Positions 40,262-48,962 of a DNA stretch of 64,000 nucleotides are shown here, piece after piece. How positions within the stretch are numbered: the first letter of the stretch is position 1; the number at the start of each line of letters is the position of its first letter. The translations under genes were made by a program, and so were the position numbers. Origin of the DNA: an uncultured Armatimonadota bacterium (GTDB lineage Bacteria > Armatimonadota > Fimbriimonadia > Fimbriimonadales > Fimbriimonadaceae); the NCBI GenBank assembly GCA_903899015.1, contig CAIUHP010000072.1, positions 1 to 64,000 on the forward strand, given 5' to 3'. The notes under the pieces were generated by a model. It ran no database searches. It was not told where the DNA came from and saw only the letters and a list, made by a program, of their open reading frames with translations.

Positions 40262-42112
40262 CTACTGAGCAATGAGCCGCGCTGCAAAGCCTCCCGCGTT
40301 CGCCATTTGAATCGTCAACTGACTCTCACGACTAATCTCGTGTTTGCTCACCAGCACATCCTCCATGCTCTGACCATCCACAAAGCTTTCCATGCGATAT
40401 TTACGATGAGCTAAGAAAGAAAGAGAAACCGAAATGGATTTGGCCTGATCGCTGTTCATGCCAACGATCCACCAAGCATTGCCCTTTCGCCGAGCAATCA
40501 CTAGGCTCTCGGCAAAGTCAGCTTGAAGCACCTTTATCTCATCCCATACGGTGGGAAGGCCACGGAAGAACTCGATCCCGGGCTTATTCCGGTAATTCTC
40601 GGGTGCATCGCACATCACAAGAAAAGGAGAACTCATCATCACCGCAAGGGCTAACTGGCGACAACGGGTGCCTCGTGTTTCGGTCGGGATGGAATTGGTT
40701 CTGAATTCGGAATTCGCCTTGTTGAGAAAAGCACCTGGAGTTACATCTGCAGGTCCGAGCAGCCCCCGTGTAAACGGGAGTGTGATCATGTGTTTGGGAG
40801 TAAATAGCTCCCCTTGAAGCTTGTTGTACTCCAGCCCTAAAACTCCCTCTTGGGTGATGTAGTTGGGATAGGTGCGATCCAACCCAGTCGGTTTGTAAGC
40901 TCCGTGGAAATCAATCATTAAATGGTGGCGGGCCGCGGCACTGAGTGTTTCTTCATAGAATCGAACAGTTGCCTGATCGTCACTGTTCATAAAGTCGATC
41001 TTCACCCCTGCAATTCCCCATTTGGAATAGAGTTCAAAAAGCCGATCGGCACCCGCCTGTTTTACATCTTTGCTGTGAACCCACAAGAACAGCTTCACCT
41101 GCTTGGATTTGGCATATCGAATCAGTTCAGGTACGTCGACATGGGACAATGGCTTCATAGCCGTATCGAGATCTTTGCTATCCATGTCGTACCAAAACCA
41201 GTCGATGAGTTGATACTGCCAACCCATTTCGGACGCGAAGTCGATATATCTCTTGTGAGCTTGAGTGTCGCCCCTTGCTCCGAGCCCGGTGTATTGCGGC
41301 AGAGTCCGATTCTGGCCTGTCCACCAAGGATCCCAGGCGGAAATTCCGGGCTTGATCCAACTTGTATCCTTCAAACGGGATGGCTCTGCGAGCGTCTTGA
41401 TGAGGCTGGACGAGATCAACCCCGCGGCATACGCTGAAACCAGTACCACTCGCCAAGGACTCTGACATGGGCCCTCCACGTCAGTGCTCGAGGCCATCGA
41501 AACTTGAAGCGTTTCGTTTCCGCCTCTTTTCAGGAACATGCCTGACCAATTGCGAAGGTCCGACTCTGAAATTGCCGCAAAACCGGCGGGAGTTTTGACA
41601 ACCGCCGGGAGGCAGAACGGGCTCGTAGGCAGCTTATCGAGAGTCGTTTCGGGATACTGAACTTCGGTTGCGACAGAAAATTGTCCGCCCCAGGTTGGGT
41701 AATCGCCCGCAAACGCAAATTCTGAGTGATCTTGGGTGATGCCGTAAGCGCCCGATGGAAGGTCATAGCGAAACGCGAACCCATCATCATAGACCCGAAA
41801 CACAATCGAAAATTCGTGTCTTCCGTTTTGGCAACGAAGGATCGTACCGTTGTAGTTGTCGGGCACATTTCTTTTTGGCCCAAACGAGTCTTCCCAGCTA
41901 CCTCTGTGCCGAATAGATTGAGTTTCAGTGATCTGAGACTGTTTCCCTATTCTTGACCGATCGGAGAACTCCAATCCTAGATGCGATGGTTTGATGACGA
42001 TCTTGCCGTTTAGCTGGACATCGTACGACAAGTCATCTCCAAATAGTTGGACGACCAAGCGATGGTTAGGAGATTCGATCCGGACTGGTTGCGTGATCGA
42101 GAACAGGAACAT
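40262..42112 (-). CDS. GH97 family glycoside hydrolase
   Basis: 616-residue enzyme of family GH97 (alpha-glucosidase/alpha-galactosidase type). An N-terminal beta-super-sandwich (~5-260) with NHRLVVQLFGDDLSYDVQLN and VFRVYDDGFAFRYDLP precedes the TIM barrel. WGIAGVKIDFMNSDDQ (~371) carries an Asp in the position used as nucleophile by retaining members, rather than the Glu base of inverting SusB-like enzymes. A C-terminal beta domain ends the protein. No clear signal peptide is seen, since a stop lies four codons upstream of the ATG; location is uncertain. A TAGGAT hexamer lies 6 nt before the ATG. Confidence 0.88.
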   Translation of the reverse strand: MFLFSITQPVRIESPNHRLVVQLFGDDLSYDVQLNGKIVIKPSHLGLEFSDRSRIGKQSQITETQSIRHRGSWEDSFGPKRNVPDNYNGTILRCQNGRHEFSIVFRVYDDGFAFRYDLPSGAYGITQDHSEFAFAGDYPTWGGQFSVATEVQYPETTLDKLPTSPFCLPAVVKTPAGFAAISESDLRNWSGMFLKRGGNETLQVSMASSTDVEGPCQSPWRVVLVSAYAAGLISSSLIKTLAEPSRLKDTSWIKPGISAWDPWWTGQNRTLPQYTGLGARGDTQAHKRYIDFASEMGWQYQLIDWFWYDMDSKDLDTAMKPLSHVDVPELIRYAKSKQVKLFLWVHSKDVKQAGADRLFELYSKWGIAGVKIDFMNSDDQATVRFYEETLSAAARHHLMIDFHGAYKPTGLDRTYPNYITQEGVLGLEYNKLQGELFTPKHMITLPFTRGLLGPADVTPGAFLNKANSEFRTNSIPTETRGTRCRQLALAVMMSSPFLVMCDAPENYRNKPGIEFFRGLPTVWDEIKVLQADFAESLVIARRKGNAWWIVGMNSDQAKSISVSLSFLAHRKYRMESFVDGQSMEDVLVSKHEISRESQLTIQMANAGGFAARLIAQ

Positions 42113-42118
42113 GTCGGA

Positions 42119-42124
42119 ATCCTA
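42119..42124 (-). promoter_or_regulatory. -10-like TAGGAT for the GH97 gene
   Basis: TAGGAT ends 6 nt before the ATG at 42112. The AGGA inside it could instead be a weak ribosome binding site, so the two readings compete. Confidence 0.35.
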
Positions 42125-42279
42125 CCCGGGGCAGAAATTCAAGCTATCAAGACGCGTTATGCCTCAAAACCAACGGAGCCTACCGCTGCCCAAAGAATCT
42201 TAGGAAGGTAGCCATGCCATCGGAACGTTCAACCGATTGACTCCAGCAACCGAGATGCCGATCTGTGCCAAAATCTAGT

Positions 42280-42513
42280 ATGACCACCGTCCGTGTGTAC
42301 GTCACTCTCAAGCCATCGCTTCTCGATTCTGCGGGACGTACCGTTGCAGGTGCCCTTCAAAAGCTCGGATACGAAGAGCTAACTCAGGCTCGCATCGGCA
42401 AACTGATTGAGCTCCAGGTTGAACATTACGACGATGCTCGAGTGAAAGAGATGTGCGATAAATTGCTGGCCAACCCGGTGATTGAGGACTACCAAATCGA
42501 GGTGGTTTCGTGA
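42280..42513 (+). CDS. purS: phosphoribosylformylglycinamidine synthase subunit PurS
   Basis: 77-residue PurS: VRVYVTLKPSLLDSAGRTVA, ALQKLGYEELTQARIGKLIE and the C-terminal NPVIEDYQIEVVS are typical over full length. PurS bridges PurL and PurQ in the fourth step of purine synthesis, the glutamine-dependent conversion of FGAR to FGAM. The ATG at 42280 fits the family start better than the GTG at 42265. Its stop overlaps the purQ GTG (GTGA). Confidence 0.94.
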   Translation: MTTVRVYVTLKPSLLDSAGRTVAGALQKLGYEELTQARIGKLIELQVEHYDDARVKEMCDKLLANPVIEDYQIEVVS

Positions 42514-43199
42514 AGGTTGCGGTCATCCGCTTTCCTGGCTCGAACTGCGACCAAGATGCCTTTCATTCCTTGCGGGACGATCTGGGCATCGGAGCGGAAT
42601 ACGTATGGCACGAATCTCACTCGTTGGCGGGATTCGATGCGGTATTTCTTCCCGGCGGCTTCTCCTACGGAGACTATTTGCGCTGTGGAGCGATGGCAGC
42701 CCGAGCACCTGTCATGGAGGAAGTCAAGCGGTTTGCCAAAGAAGGGAAGCCAGTCATCGGAGCTTGCAATGGCTTTCAAATGCTTTGCGAGTCGGGTCTA
42801 CTTCCAGGTGCTCTCCTTCTGAATGCCGAGCAGAAATTTATCTGTAAAGATGTCTATCTGAAGGCTGAGAATCGAACTTCCATCTGGACTCGGGGAGTCG
42901 ATAAGGTACTGAGAATTCCGATTGCGCATGGCGAAGGTCGCTATGTAGCGGACGATGAATTGGTGGCCCGTCTCGAAGGAAACGGCCAGATCGCTTTCCG
43001 GTATGTCACGGCTAGTGGTGAACAGTCGGACGAAGCAAACGTGAACGGATCGGCGCACAGTATTGCAGGCGTGTTAAATGAATCGGGCAACGTCCTTGGA
43101 TTGATGCCGCACCCTGAGCGGGCGACTCGAGCACTTTTAGGCTCAACCGATGGCTTTGCCATCTTGAATGGGTTGAAGCTAATAGCTTCTAACTTGTAA
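42510..43199 (+). CDS. purQ: phosphoribosylformylglycinamidine synthase glutaminase PurQ
   Basis: 229-residue class I glutamine amidotransferase. The start (VKVAVIRFPGSNCDQDAFHS) is typical; nucleophile Cys is in GACNGFQML (~86), and the His-Glu pair in GLMPHPERA (~201-203). It supplies ammonia to PurL through a PurS-containing complex. GTG start at 42510, coupled to purS by a 4-bp overlap. purL does not follow, so the synthase subunit is encoded elsewhere. Confidence 0.96.
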   Translation: MKVAVIRFPGSNCDQDAFHSLRDDLGIGAEYVWHESHSLAGFDAVFLPGGFSYGDYLRCGAMAARAPVMEEVKRFAKEGKPVIGACNGFQMLCESGLLPGALLLNAEQKFICKDVYLKAENRTSIWTRGVDKVLRIPIAHGEGRYVADDELVARLEGNGQIAFRYVTASGEQSDEANVNGSAHSIAGVLNESGNVLGLMPHPERATRALLGSTDGFAILNGLKLIASNL

Positions 43200-43221
43200 G
43201 ATTTGGTCCAAAGACTATAAT
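43194..43221 (+). promoter_or_regulatory. sigma-70-like promoter for the NlpC/P60 gene
   Basis: TTGTAA (43194-43199) and a consensus TATAAT (43216-43221) are 16 bp apart. The predicted transcript would begin about 8 nt before the ATG at 43236, leaving almost no leader. The -35 overlaps the end of purQ. Confidence 0.55.
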
Positions 43222-43235
43222 GAATCCGGCCTAGG

Positions 43236-43925
43236 ATGAGTTTTTCTCGCACCATACCGATCTTTCTTCTCACTGTGCTGGCAGTTGTAGCTCCTGCGCA
43301 GAATCGGGTTGCGTTTGGAAAGCTCGGAGAAACGACTGACAATACAGCGGTTTATTCTTCGCCCAGTCGACATGCTCGGATGTATTTCCGAGTCAAACCA
43401 TTCGTCGAACTGCTGGTCAGGAATAGCGACAACCCTGAGTGGTTTAAAGTGATGCTGAAGGATCGAACCTTCGGTTACATTCCGGCCAACAATGTTGCGG
43501 TCTTGCCTTACACCTTTTATCGCACTGCCGGCACTCGGTCTTCAACACTCGGGTCGCGAAGTGGAAGTGCGATGGCAAACCTTGCGATGAACTTTCAGGG
43601 AGTTCCTTACGAGTGGGGCGGCACGGACCTAACAAGTGGTGTGGACTGTTCTGGGTTCGTCAAGAAAATCGCAGGCTCGATCGGACTCAATCTCCCACGC
43701 ACCGCAGCGGAACAGGCTTACGTCGGCACTCCCATTGAACGCCTGGAAGATCTTCGCTCGGGAGATCGGCTCTATTTTTACGAGAAGAAACGAGGCAAGA
43801 TCGGTCATACCGGCATCTATCTCGGACGCGGATATTTTATCCATGCGTCGCACGGAAAGGGACAAGTTGCAACTGACTACCTTTCAGGAGGCTGGCGCAA
43901 GCTCCTTGTGGCAGCACGACGTTAA
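43236..43925 (+). CDS. NlpC/P60 cell-wall hydrolase with SH3-like domain
   Basis: 229-residue exported hydrolase. A signal peptide (FSRTIPIFLLTVLAVVAPAQ) precedes an SH3-like region (~35-90, FVELLVRNSDNPEWFKVMLK) and the NlpC/P60 domain (~108-229). Catalytic Cys is in SGVDCSGFVKKIAG (~138), catalytic His in KIGHTGIYLG (~190), and a third polar position in YFIHASHGKG. These enzymes cut peptide cross-links in peptidoglycan in the periplasm. It is preceded by its own promoter. Confidence 0.9.
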   Translation: MSFSRTIPIFLLTVLAVVAPAQNRVAFGKLGETTDNTAVYSSPSRHARMYFRVKPFVELLVRNSDNPEWFKVMLKDRTFGYIPANNVAVLPYTFYRTAGTRSSTLGSRSGSAMANLAMNFQGVPYEWGGTDLTSGVDCSGFVKKIAGSIGLNLPRTAAEQAYVGTPIERLEDLRSGDRLYFYEKKRGKIGHTGIYLGRGYFIHASHGKGQVATDYLSGGWRKLLVAARR

Positions 43926-43959
43926 TCAATAAACCCAACTATCAAAACTACGAGAAAGA

Positions 43960-44000
43960 ATCGCCATTCAGTGGTGAAAATTTCTCCACTGGATGGCGAT
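43960..44000. promoter_or_regulatory. 41-bp near-perfect palindrome before the ATPase gene
   Basis: ATCGCCATTCAGTGGTGAAA (43960-43979) and its reverse complement on 43981-44000 match at 18 of 20 positions around a single central base. No T run follows. It ends 8 bp before the TAGAAT at 44009, so it could be an operator over the -35 region of the ATPase gene, a terminator for the NlpC/P60 gene, or both. Confidence 0.55.
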
Positions 44001-44008
44001 AAATCTGA

Positions 44009-44014
44009 TAGAAT
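44009..44014 (+). promoter_or_regulatory. -10-like TAGAAT for the ATPase gene
   Basis: TAGAAT ends 6 nt before the ATG at 44021, in the same GATAGAATC context as the hexamer at 37618. No Shine-Dalgarno site is present. Confidence 0.45.
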
Positions 44015-44020
44015 CGATAC

Positions 44021-45241
44021 ATGATTGAGCGAAATGCTAGGAAGGCATTGCTTGAGGCGTTAGGAGATACGCCGGTTGTTTTGATTCATGGGCCCAGGCA
44101 GTCAGGGAAGAGCACTCTTGGCCAAAACCTTGAGCCGGATCGAAAATACGTAACGCTAGATGATCCAATCGCCTTGAACTTAGCTCGACGCGATCCGAGG
44201 GCTTTTCTTGAGGCCTATCCATCGCCGGTCATGATTGACGAAGTTCAGAGGGCTCCTGAGCTATTTATGGCGATCAAACTCCAAGTGGATCGTGATCGAA
44301 AAGCCGGGAAGTACCTCCTTACAGGATCCGCAAACGTTCTGAATCTTCCAAAACTCGCAGACTCGCTCGCGGGACGTATGGAGATCGTTGATCTCCTTCC
44401 ATTCAGCCAAGGCGAACTTGAGCTGACCTCCGATTCCTTCGTGGACCAAGTTTTTCAAGATCGATTTGAGCCTTTCTTTGATCAGGAAGATCTGAGAGGA
44501 GTGGTAGATCGCATCGTTCGAGGAGGATTTCCGGAGGCGAGTCTGCGCAGTTCTCAAAGCCGTCGAGATGCGTGGTTTGCCAATTACGTTCGCACCTTGT
44601 TAGAACGCGATGTGAAGGACGTTGCGAATATCGATGCGCTGGCGCAAATGCCTTTGCTTTTGCGTTTGCTGGCCGCTCGCTCGGGTAGCACCCTCAACGC
44701 GGCGGGACTTGCCACCGAGACTGGCATTCCCTACACCTCTCTTAAGCGCTATATCAGCTTGCTAGAAACCATTTTCTTGGTGCGCCTTGTCAATACGTGG
44801 TCTTCGGATCGTAGCCGCATTCTCACCAAGGCCCCCAAGGCATTTATGGTAGATACGGGGCTCCTTTGCTATCTTGCCAATCTGGATGCAAGGTCACTGC
44901 TGGGAGATTCGCTTCGTCTGAAGCCGGTGCTTGAGAACTTCGTGGCGATGGAGCTTCAAAAGCAATGTTCGTTTGGCGAGGTTAAGCCCTGGTTGCTTCA
45001 TCTTCGAACGATTCGACATCTGAGTGTGGACTTTGTGCTCGAATCGCGGCGCGGAGATGTGGTCGGCGTTCAGGTTCGAGCAAATAGCACGCTGCACGAA
45101 GACGACGCCGAGGGGCTGCGTTACTTGCGCGAATTGGTCGGTCCCTCTTTCGTTAGAGGGATCGTCCTTTACACCGGTAACGAGATTCAGCCTTTGGACG
45201 AACGAATTATCGGTGTTCCGATAAGCTCGCTCTGGAAGTAG
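44021..45241 (+). CDS. AAA ATPase with DUF4143 domain
   Basis: 406-residue protein. An N-terminal AAA_14-type domain has Walker A IHGPRQSGKSTLGQN (~22-36), Walker B PVMIDEVQRAPELFMA (~68-83) and a sensor-like LTGSANVLNLPKLADSLAGR. The C-terminal half is DUF4143 (GSTLNAAGLATETGIPYTSL, a winged helix; then KAFMVDTGLLCYL and VDFVLESRRGDVVGVQVRAN, a nuclease-like fold with D/E/Q-x-Q positions). Family members are widespread and uncharacterised; roles in stress or mobile-element defence have been proposed. It is monocistronic, convergent with the secretin gene, with 2 bp between their ends. Confidence 0.88.
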   Translation: MIERNARKALLEALGDTPVVLIHGPRQSGKSTLGQNLEPDRKYVTLDDPIALNLARRDPRAFLEAYPSPVMIDEVQRAPELFMAIKLQVDRDRKAGKYLLTGSANVLNLPKLADSLAGRMEIVDLLPFSQGELELTSDSFVDQVFQDRFEPFFDQEDLRGVVDRIVRGGFPEASLRSSQSRRDAWFANYVRTLLERDVKDVANIDALAQMPLLLRLLAARSGSTLNAAGLATETGIPYTSLKRYISLLETIFLVRLVNTWSSDRSRILTKAPKAFMVDTGLLCYLANLDARSLLGDSLRLKPVLENFVAMELQKQCSFGEVKPWLLHLRTIRHLSVDFVLESRRGDVVGVQVRANSTLHEDDAEGLRYLRELVGPSFVRGIVLYTGNEIQPLDERIIGVPISSLWK

Positions 45242-45243
45242 CT

Positions 45244-47688
45244 CTAGGATCCTTTGTGGTTTCCAGACAGGATTTTGCCGTCCTGTTTGAGCAACTTGGA
45301 GGTGTCCTTGTTCATATCCTTCTTCGTTTCTTCAAGAAGTCGCTTGGCTTCGGCTGGGTCCTTAACGACCCGAGGCGTTAAGAACACGAGCAATTCAGTC
45401 TTCTGATTGTCTGAAGTGTGGTTTCGGAAGATGGAACCCAGAACAGGGATATCACCCAGAAGGGGAATCTTGTTCATGGTTGAAGTGATTTGATTGCGGA
45501 TCATTCCGCCGAGGATAATCGTTTCGCCATCTTTCGCTGAAACGGTTGTCTCCGCTTCACGCTGGTTCACGATAGGCGCGTTGAAGGTGGTGTAGCCTTG
45601 GAGGTCGTTCGCGGTCTGAAGAACGTCCATCGTGACATAGCCATTGCTTGTGATGTGAGGGGTCACTGTCAATACGATTCCTACATCTTGGAAGCCGTAG
45701 TTGAAGCTGTTCGTGCCATTGATGTTCTGGATCGTGCTCACGATGTAGGGGATCTTCTGGCTAATGTTGATCTGGGCTTCCATGTTGTTCGTCGTGAAGA
45801 TTCGAGGCGTCGACAGAACTTGGAACTTGGTATCCGTTTGGAGCATGTTAAAGAAGGCAGTTAAGTCGCCTCCGGTAAGGGCATAGCTAAATCCTTGGAG
45901 AGCGGGATTGGCTCCTTGCAGGCCAAACGTTTGAGACGCTACCCCCTTGGTTCCCTGATTGCCGAGGATTTTGCTCTTAGCGAAATTCCACTCAACTCCG
46001 AATTGCTTGGACCTGTCAAGAGTGGCTTCAACGACGATCGTTTGAATCATAACCTGCTCGGGCAACTTGTCCAATTGGTCCAAGACCTTCTGGATCAGTT
46101 CCACATTGTCAGGGTTGGTCACGATGATAACCGCGTTGGTATTGGGATCGGCAATCGCCGTGACTTGGCCAGTTAGATCGTGGATATTGACGACCTTACC
46201 GTTGGTGTCATGTCCGACCGATTCACCGTTGCGGCCTCGTCCTCTTCCACCAAAGCTTCCGCCTCCATCAAACCCAAAGCTTTGGGTGAACATCTGAGTC
46301 ACACCAACCGATGTGAGAAGGTCACCACTTTCCGCGTTCGGATCCTGCATCTTCAGGGCCAGGTTCTTATCGTTTCCGATGTCCCCTCCCGCTCGAGAGG
46401 TGGTACTCGACGGAGCAGTGTTGTTAAAGACGTTGTTCGTCGGAGTAATCGGCGTGTTCCGACCCTGCTGTTGAACGCCTTGCCTCGGCCCAAATGCGGC
46501 AGTCAAGAGGTTTGCAACTGCATCGGCTCGTGCATTTTGGAGAGGGAAAACAAATGTTGTTGAGACAACCGATACCCTGTGATCTAAGCCTTCAATGAGC
46601 TTATCCGTCAATGCAATCTGCTCGTCGGTGCCGGTTACGATGACCGTGTTGGTTCGAGAGTCCGCAACCGCTTGGTTTTGCCCTCCTCCTCCAAATCCAA
46701 AGAAAAATGGGAAGAAATTATTACTACTATCTTTGGAGCCCTTGCCCTTTGATGCATTTGCCTCGAGAACGCTCTGCACGGTTGGAAGAACGTCCGTCGC
46801 GGTCGCATACACAAGATCGTACGACTTGGTCTTGAGCGGCTGGGTCTGTAGCTTGTCGATCTGCTTAATCAGGTCCGCAACTTCGGTTTGTTGAGCGGCT
46901 GGAGCATGAACGATCACGGAGTTACTGAACTCTTCGTATGACGCGCGAACCGATGGTCCGGGAGCGCCGCCGGGCTGTGGCTGACCACCGCGTCCAAAAA
47001 CCATGCCGAATTGTTGAGGGTTTGGCGGTCCGGCGGCAGCGAAAACTTCGTTGATCGCGCGTGCAACTTGAGTCGCACTGGCAAACTGCAAGGGATAAAA
47101 CTTCACTATCGGGACCGAAGTATCGACTGGCGGAGTCATCTGGATAATCGGTTGAGGTGGCGGCGGAGGTGGCTGAGGCTTTTTGGTAAGCGTGATGATT
47201 AGGATCTTTCGATCACGAGAAAATTCGAAACCGCGAAGCCTAAGAACGGATTGGAAAACATGAAAGGCTTCCGTGAGGCTCACCGGGTCGGCGGTGGTAA
47301 CCGTCATGTTGCCCGTTAGTTGAGGGTCTTTGACGATCGTCACGTGAGAGGCTTTTTGGATCATCGCGATAATGTTGTCGACATTCGCGTTTCGGAAATC
47401 TAGCTTGATACGAACCTTTGAATCCAGCTTTAGACTGTCCCATGCGTCGCCCGGATCGGGAATTGTGGCGTGAACTGGGGGAGTGGTGAGGCCCGGACCT
47501 TGTGGACCGGTCTTGACGCTTGTCGCAGGTGGCGCCTGAGTCGTGCCCGATTGAGGTGGTGGGTTGCCTGGCTTATCTTGCTTTCCAGCCGAAGCAGGCA
47601 AGCTACCTCCGTTCTGGGAGAGCGCCAGAATCGGGAGCAACATTAGAGACAGCGAGGCGTATTTAAGGGTTAATCGGGGCTTGGGCAT
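45244..47688 (-). CDS. secretin (GspD/PilQ family)
   Basis: 814-residue outer-membrane secretin. After a signal peptide (LKYASLSLMLLPILALSQ) and a Pro/Gly/Gln-rich stretch comes a STN/N0-like domain (~95-175, IRLK-like VRIKLDFRNANVDNIIAMIQ), two NolW/N1 domains (VKFYPLQFASATQVARAINE; TKSYDLVYATATDVLPTVQS) with Gly/Asn-rich insertions, another N-domain, and the secretin ring domain (~560-790): VMIQTIVVEATLDRSKQFGV and the signature VPLLGDIPVLGSIFRN. It would form the pore for type II secretion or type IV pili. No other secretion gene is adjacent, so its partners are elsewhere. Confidence 0.92.
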   Translation of the reverse strand: MPKPRLTLKYASLSLMLLPILALSQNGGSLPASAGKQDKPGNPPPQSGTTQAPPATSVKTGPQGPGLTTPPVHATIPDPGDAWDSLKLDSKVRIKLDFRNANVDNIIAMIQKASHVTIVKDPQLTGNMTVTTADPVSLTEAFHVFQSVLRLRGFEFSRDRKILIITLTKKPQPPPPPPQPIIQMTPPVDTSVPIVKFYPLQFASATQVARAINEVFAAAGPPNPQQFGMVFGRGGQPQPGGAPGPSVRASYEEFSNSVIVHAPAAQQTEVADLIKQIDKLQTQPLKTKSYDLVYATATDVLPTVQSVLEANASKGKGSKDSSNNFFPFFFGFGGGGQNQAVADSRTNTVIVTGTDEQIALTDKLIEGLDHRVSVVSTTFVFPLQNARADAVANLLTAAFGPRQGVQQQGRNTPITPTNNVFNNTAPSSTTSRAGGDIGNDKNLALKMQDPNAESGDLLTSVGVTQMFTQSFGFDGGGSFGGRGRGRNGESVGHDTNGKVVNIHDLTGQVTAIADPNTNAVIIVTNPDNVELIQKVLDQLDKLPEQVMIQTIVVEATLDRSKQFGVEWNFAKSKILGNQGTKGVASQTFGLQGANPALQGFSYALTGGDLTAFFNMLQTDTKFQVLSTPRIFTTNNMEAQINISQKIPYIVSTIQNINGTNSFNYGFQDVGIVLTVTPHITSNGYVTMDVLQTANDLQGYTTFNAPIVNQREAETTVSAKDGETIILGGMIRNQITSTMNKIPLLGDIPVLGSIFRNHTSDNQKTELLVFLTPRVVKDPAEAKRLLEETKKDMNKDTSKLLKQDGKILSGNHKGS

Positions 47689-47853
47689 CGGGATCTCTTG
47701 ATTCGACTATGAAGGCATTGAGATAGCTAAGTTGTTGACGCGGATTAAAAGCAAAAGGTTGGTACAAGCATCTAAGAAAACGTTCACTTTAGACTTACTA
47801 ACGATTCGGTTCCAGGGTTGCGAGCATTGGCATATACTAGTAGCCTGCTCATT

Positions 47854-47859
47854 GAGGAG
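47854..47859 (+). promoter_or_regulatory. Shine-Dalgarno GAGGAG deciding the NHL-protein start
   Basis: GAGGAG lies 7 nt before the ATG at 47867, and a TATACT hexamer sits a little upstream at 47833-47838. This rules out the long in-frame start at 47732, which would bury the twin-arginine signal. Confidence 0.75.
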
Positions 47860-47866
47860 TCCCCAC

Positions 47867-48901
47867 ATGGCTAACGATCTGACACGAAGACAATTTATTA
47901 CAACCACTGGTATCGCTGCCGCCACCTTGGCAGTTGGACGTATGCCTGCTTTTGGCGTTACGGAAAAACAAACTGCTCCCATCATCTTGGGAACGGGAAG
48001 CAACAAATATGAATGCCATCACGATTGGCTAACACTCCCTGACAATATTAAGTTCGGAGATACTCAAGGAGTTGCACAAGACGCGAAGGGGCATATCTAC
48101 ATCTCCCATACGGTTCACCCTACTAGCCAAAGCTCGGACGCAATTGCCGTATTTGACCAGCACGGCAAATTCATCAAGTCCTGGGGGTCTCGATTTAAGG
48201 GCGGCGGTCATGGTCTAGCCCTACGCAAAGAAGGGCATCAAGAGTTCCTTTACCATTGCGATACTGCTCATCGGCAAGTTGTGAAGACCACTCTTGATGG
48301 AGAAGTTCTCTGGGAGAAAGGAACACCGGAAGAGCCGGGTGTCTACAAGAACGGTGCCGCCTTTGTTCCAACCAATGTCGCTTTCTGTCCAGACGGAGGA
48401 TTCTTTATCTCCGATGGTTACGGATCAGGCTTCATTCATAAGTACGACAAGAATGCGGTTTGGGAAAAGACGTTCGGTGGTTCAGGAACAGAAGAAGGCA
48501 AGGTTCAATGCCCCCATGGTCTTTGGCTCGATGCTCGCGGCCATGAGCCTCTTTTAGTTGTTTCGGACCGTGAGAATCATCGCCTCCAATACTTCTCCCT
48601 CGACGGTAAGTTTGTGAAATTCGCGACCGACGGCATGCGCCGTCCCTGCAACAACTTCTTCCGGCATGACACCATGCTTGTTCCTGATCTTCGCAGCGTC
48701 GTTACGTTGCTCGACAAGGATAACAAGGTCATCGAAATGCTCGGTGATGGTGATCCATCCGCACTACGCGATGCTCCACGAGAAAAGTTCATTAACGGTA
48801 AGTTCATTCATCCGCACGACGCCATCTTCCTTCACAACGGAGATATCCTCGTTGCCGAATGGGTTCCGATCGGCCGAGTAACGCTCTTGAAGAAAGTCTG
48901 A
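47867..48901 (+). CDS. TAT-exported NHL/6-bladed beta-propeller protein
   Basis: 344-residue exported protein. Twin-arginine signal at the N-terminus (LTRRQFITTTGIAAATLAVG). From ~45 the sequence contains repeated propeller blades: DTQGVAQDAKGHIYISHTVH, AIAVFDQHGKFIKSWG, GHGLALRKEGHQEFLYHCD, NVAFCPDGGFFISDGYGSG, CPHGLWLDARGHEPLLVVSD, RENHRLQYFSLDGKFVKF. NHL-type propellers are binding or lyase scaffolds; no catalytic role is evident. A strong terminator follows, so it is transcribed alone. Confidence 0.87.
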   Translation: MANDLTRRQFITTTGIAAATLAVGRMPAFGVTEKQTAPIILGTGSNKYECHHDWLTLPDNIKFGDTQGVAQDAKGHIYISHTVHPTSQSSDAIAVFDQHGKFIKSWGSRFKGGGHGLALRKEGHQEFLYHCDTAHRQVVKTTLDGEVLWEKGTPEEPGVYKNGAAFVPTNVAFCPDGGFFISDGYGSGFIHKYDKNAVWEKTFGGSGTEEGKVQCPHGLWLDARGHEPLLVVSDRENHRLQYFSLDGKFVKFATDGMRRPCNNFFRHDTMLVPDLRSVVTLLDKDNKVIEMLGDGDPSALRDAPREKFINGKFIHPHDAIFLHNGDILVAEWVPIGRVTLLKKV

Positions 48902-48922
48902 TCTCGCTGGAAAAGACTTGGG

Positions 48923-48962
48923 CCGGAGCCAACAATCGCTGTTGGCTCCGGATCTTTTTTTA
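48923..48962 (+). terminator. rho-independent terminator
   Basis: CCGGAGCCAACA pairs perfectly with TGTTGGCTCCGG around a 5-nt loop, followed by ATC and a T run. It closes the NHL-protein gene; the T run reaches the stop codon of the convergent DUF1501 gene. Confidence 0.92.
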
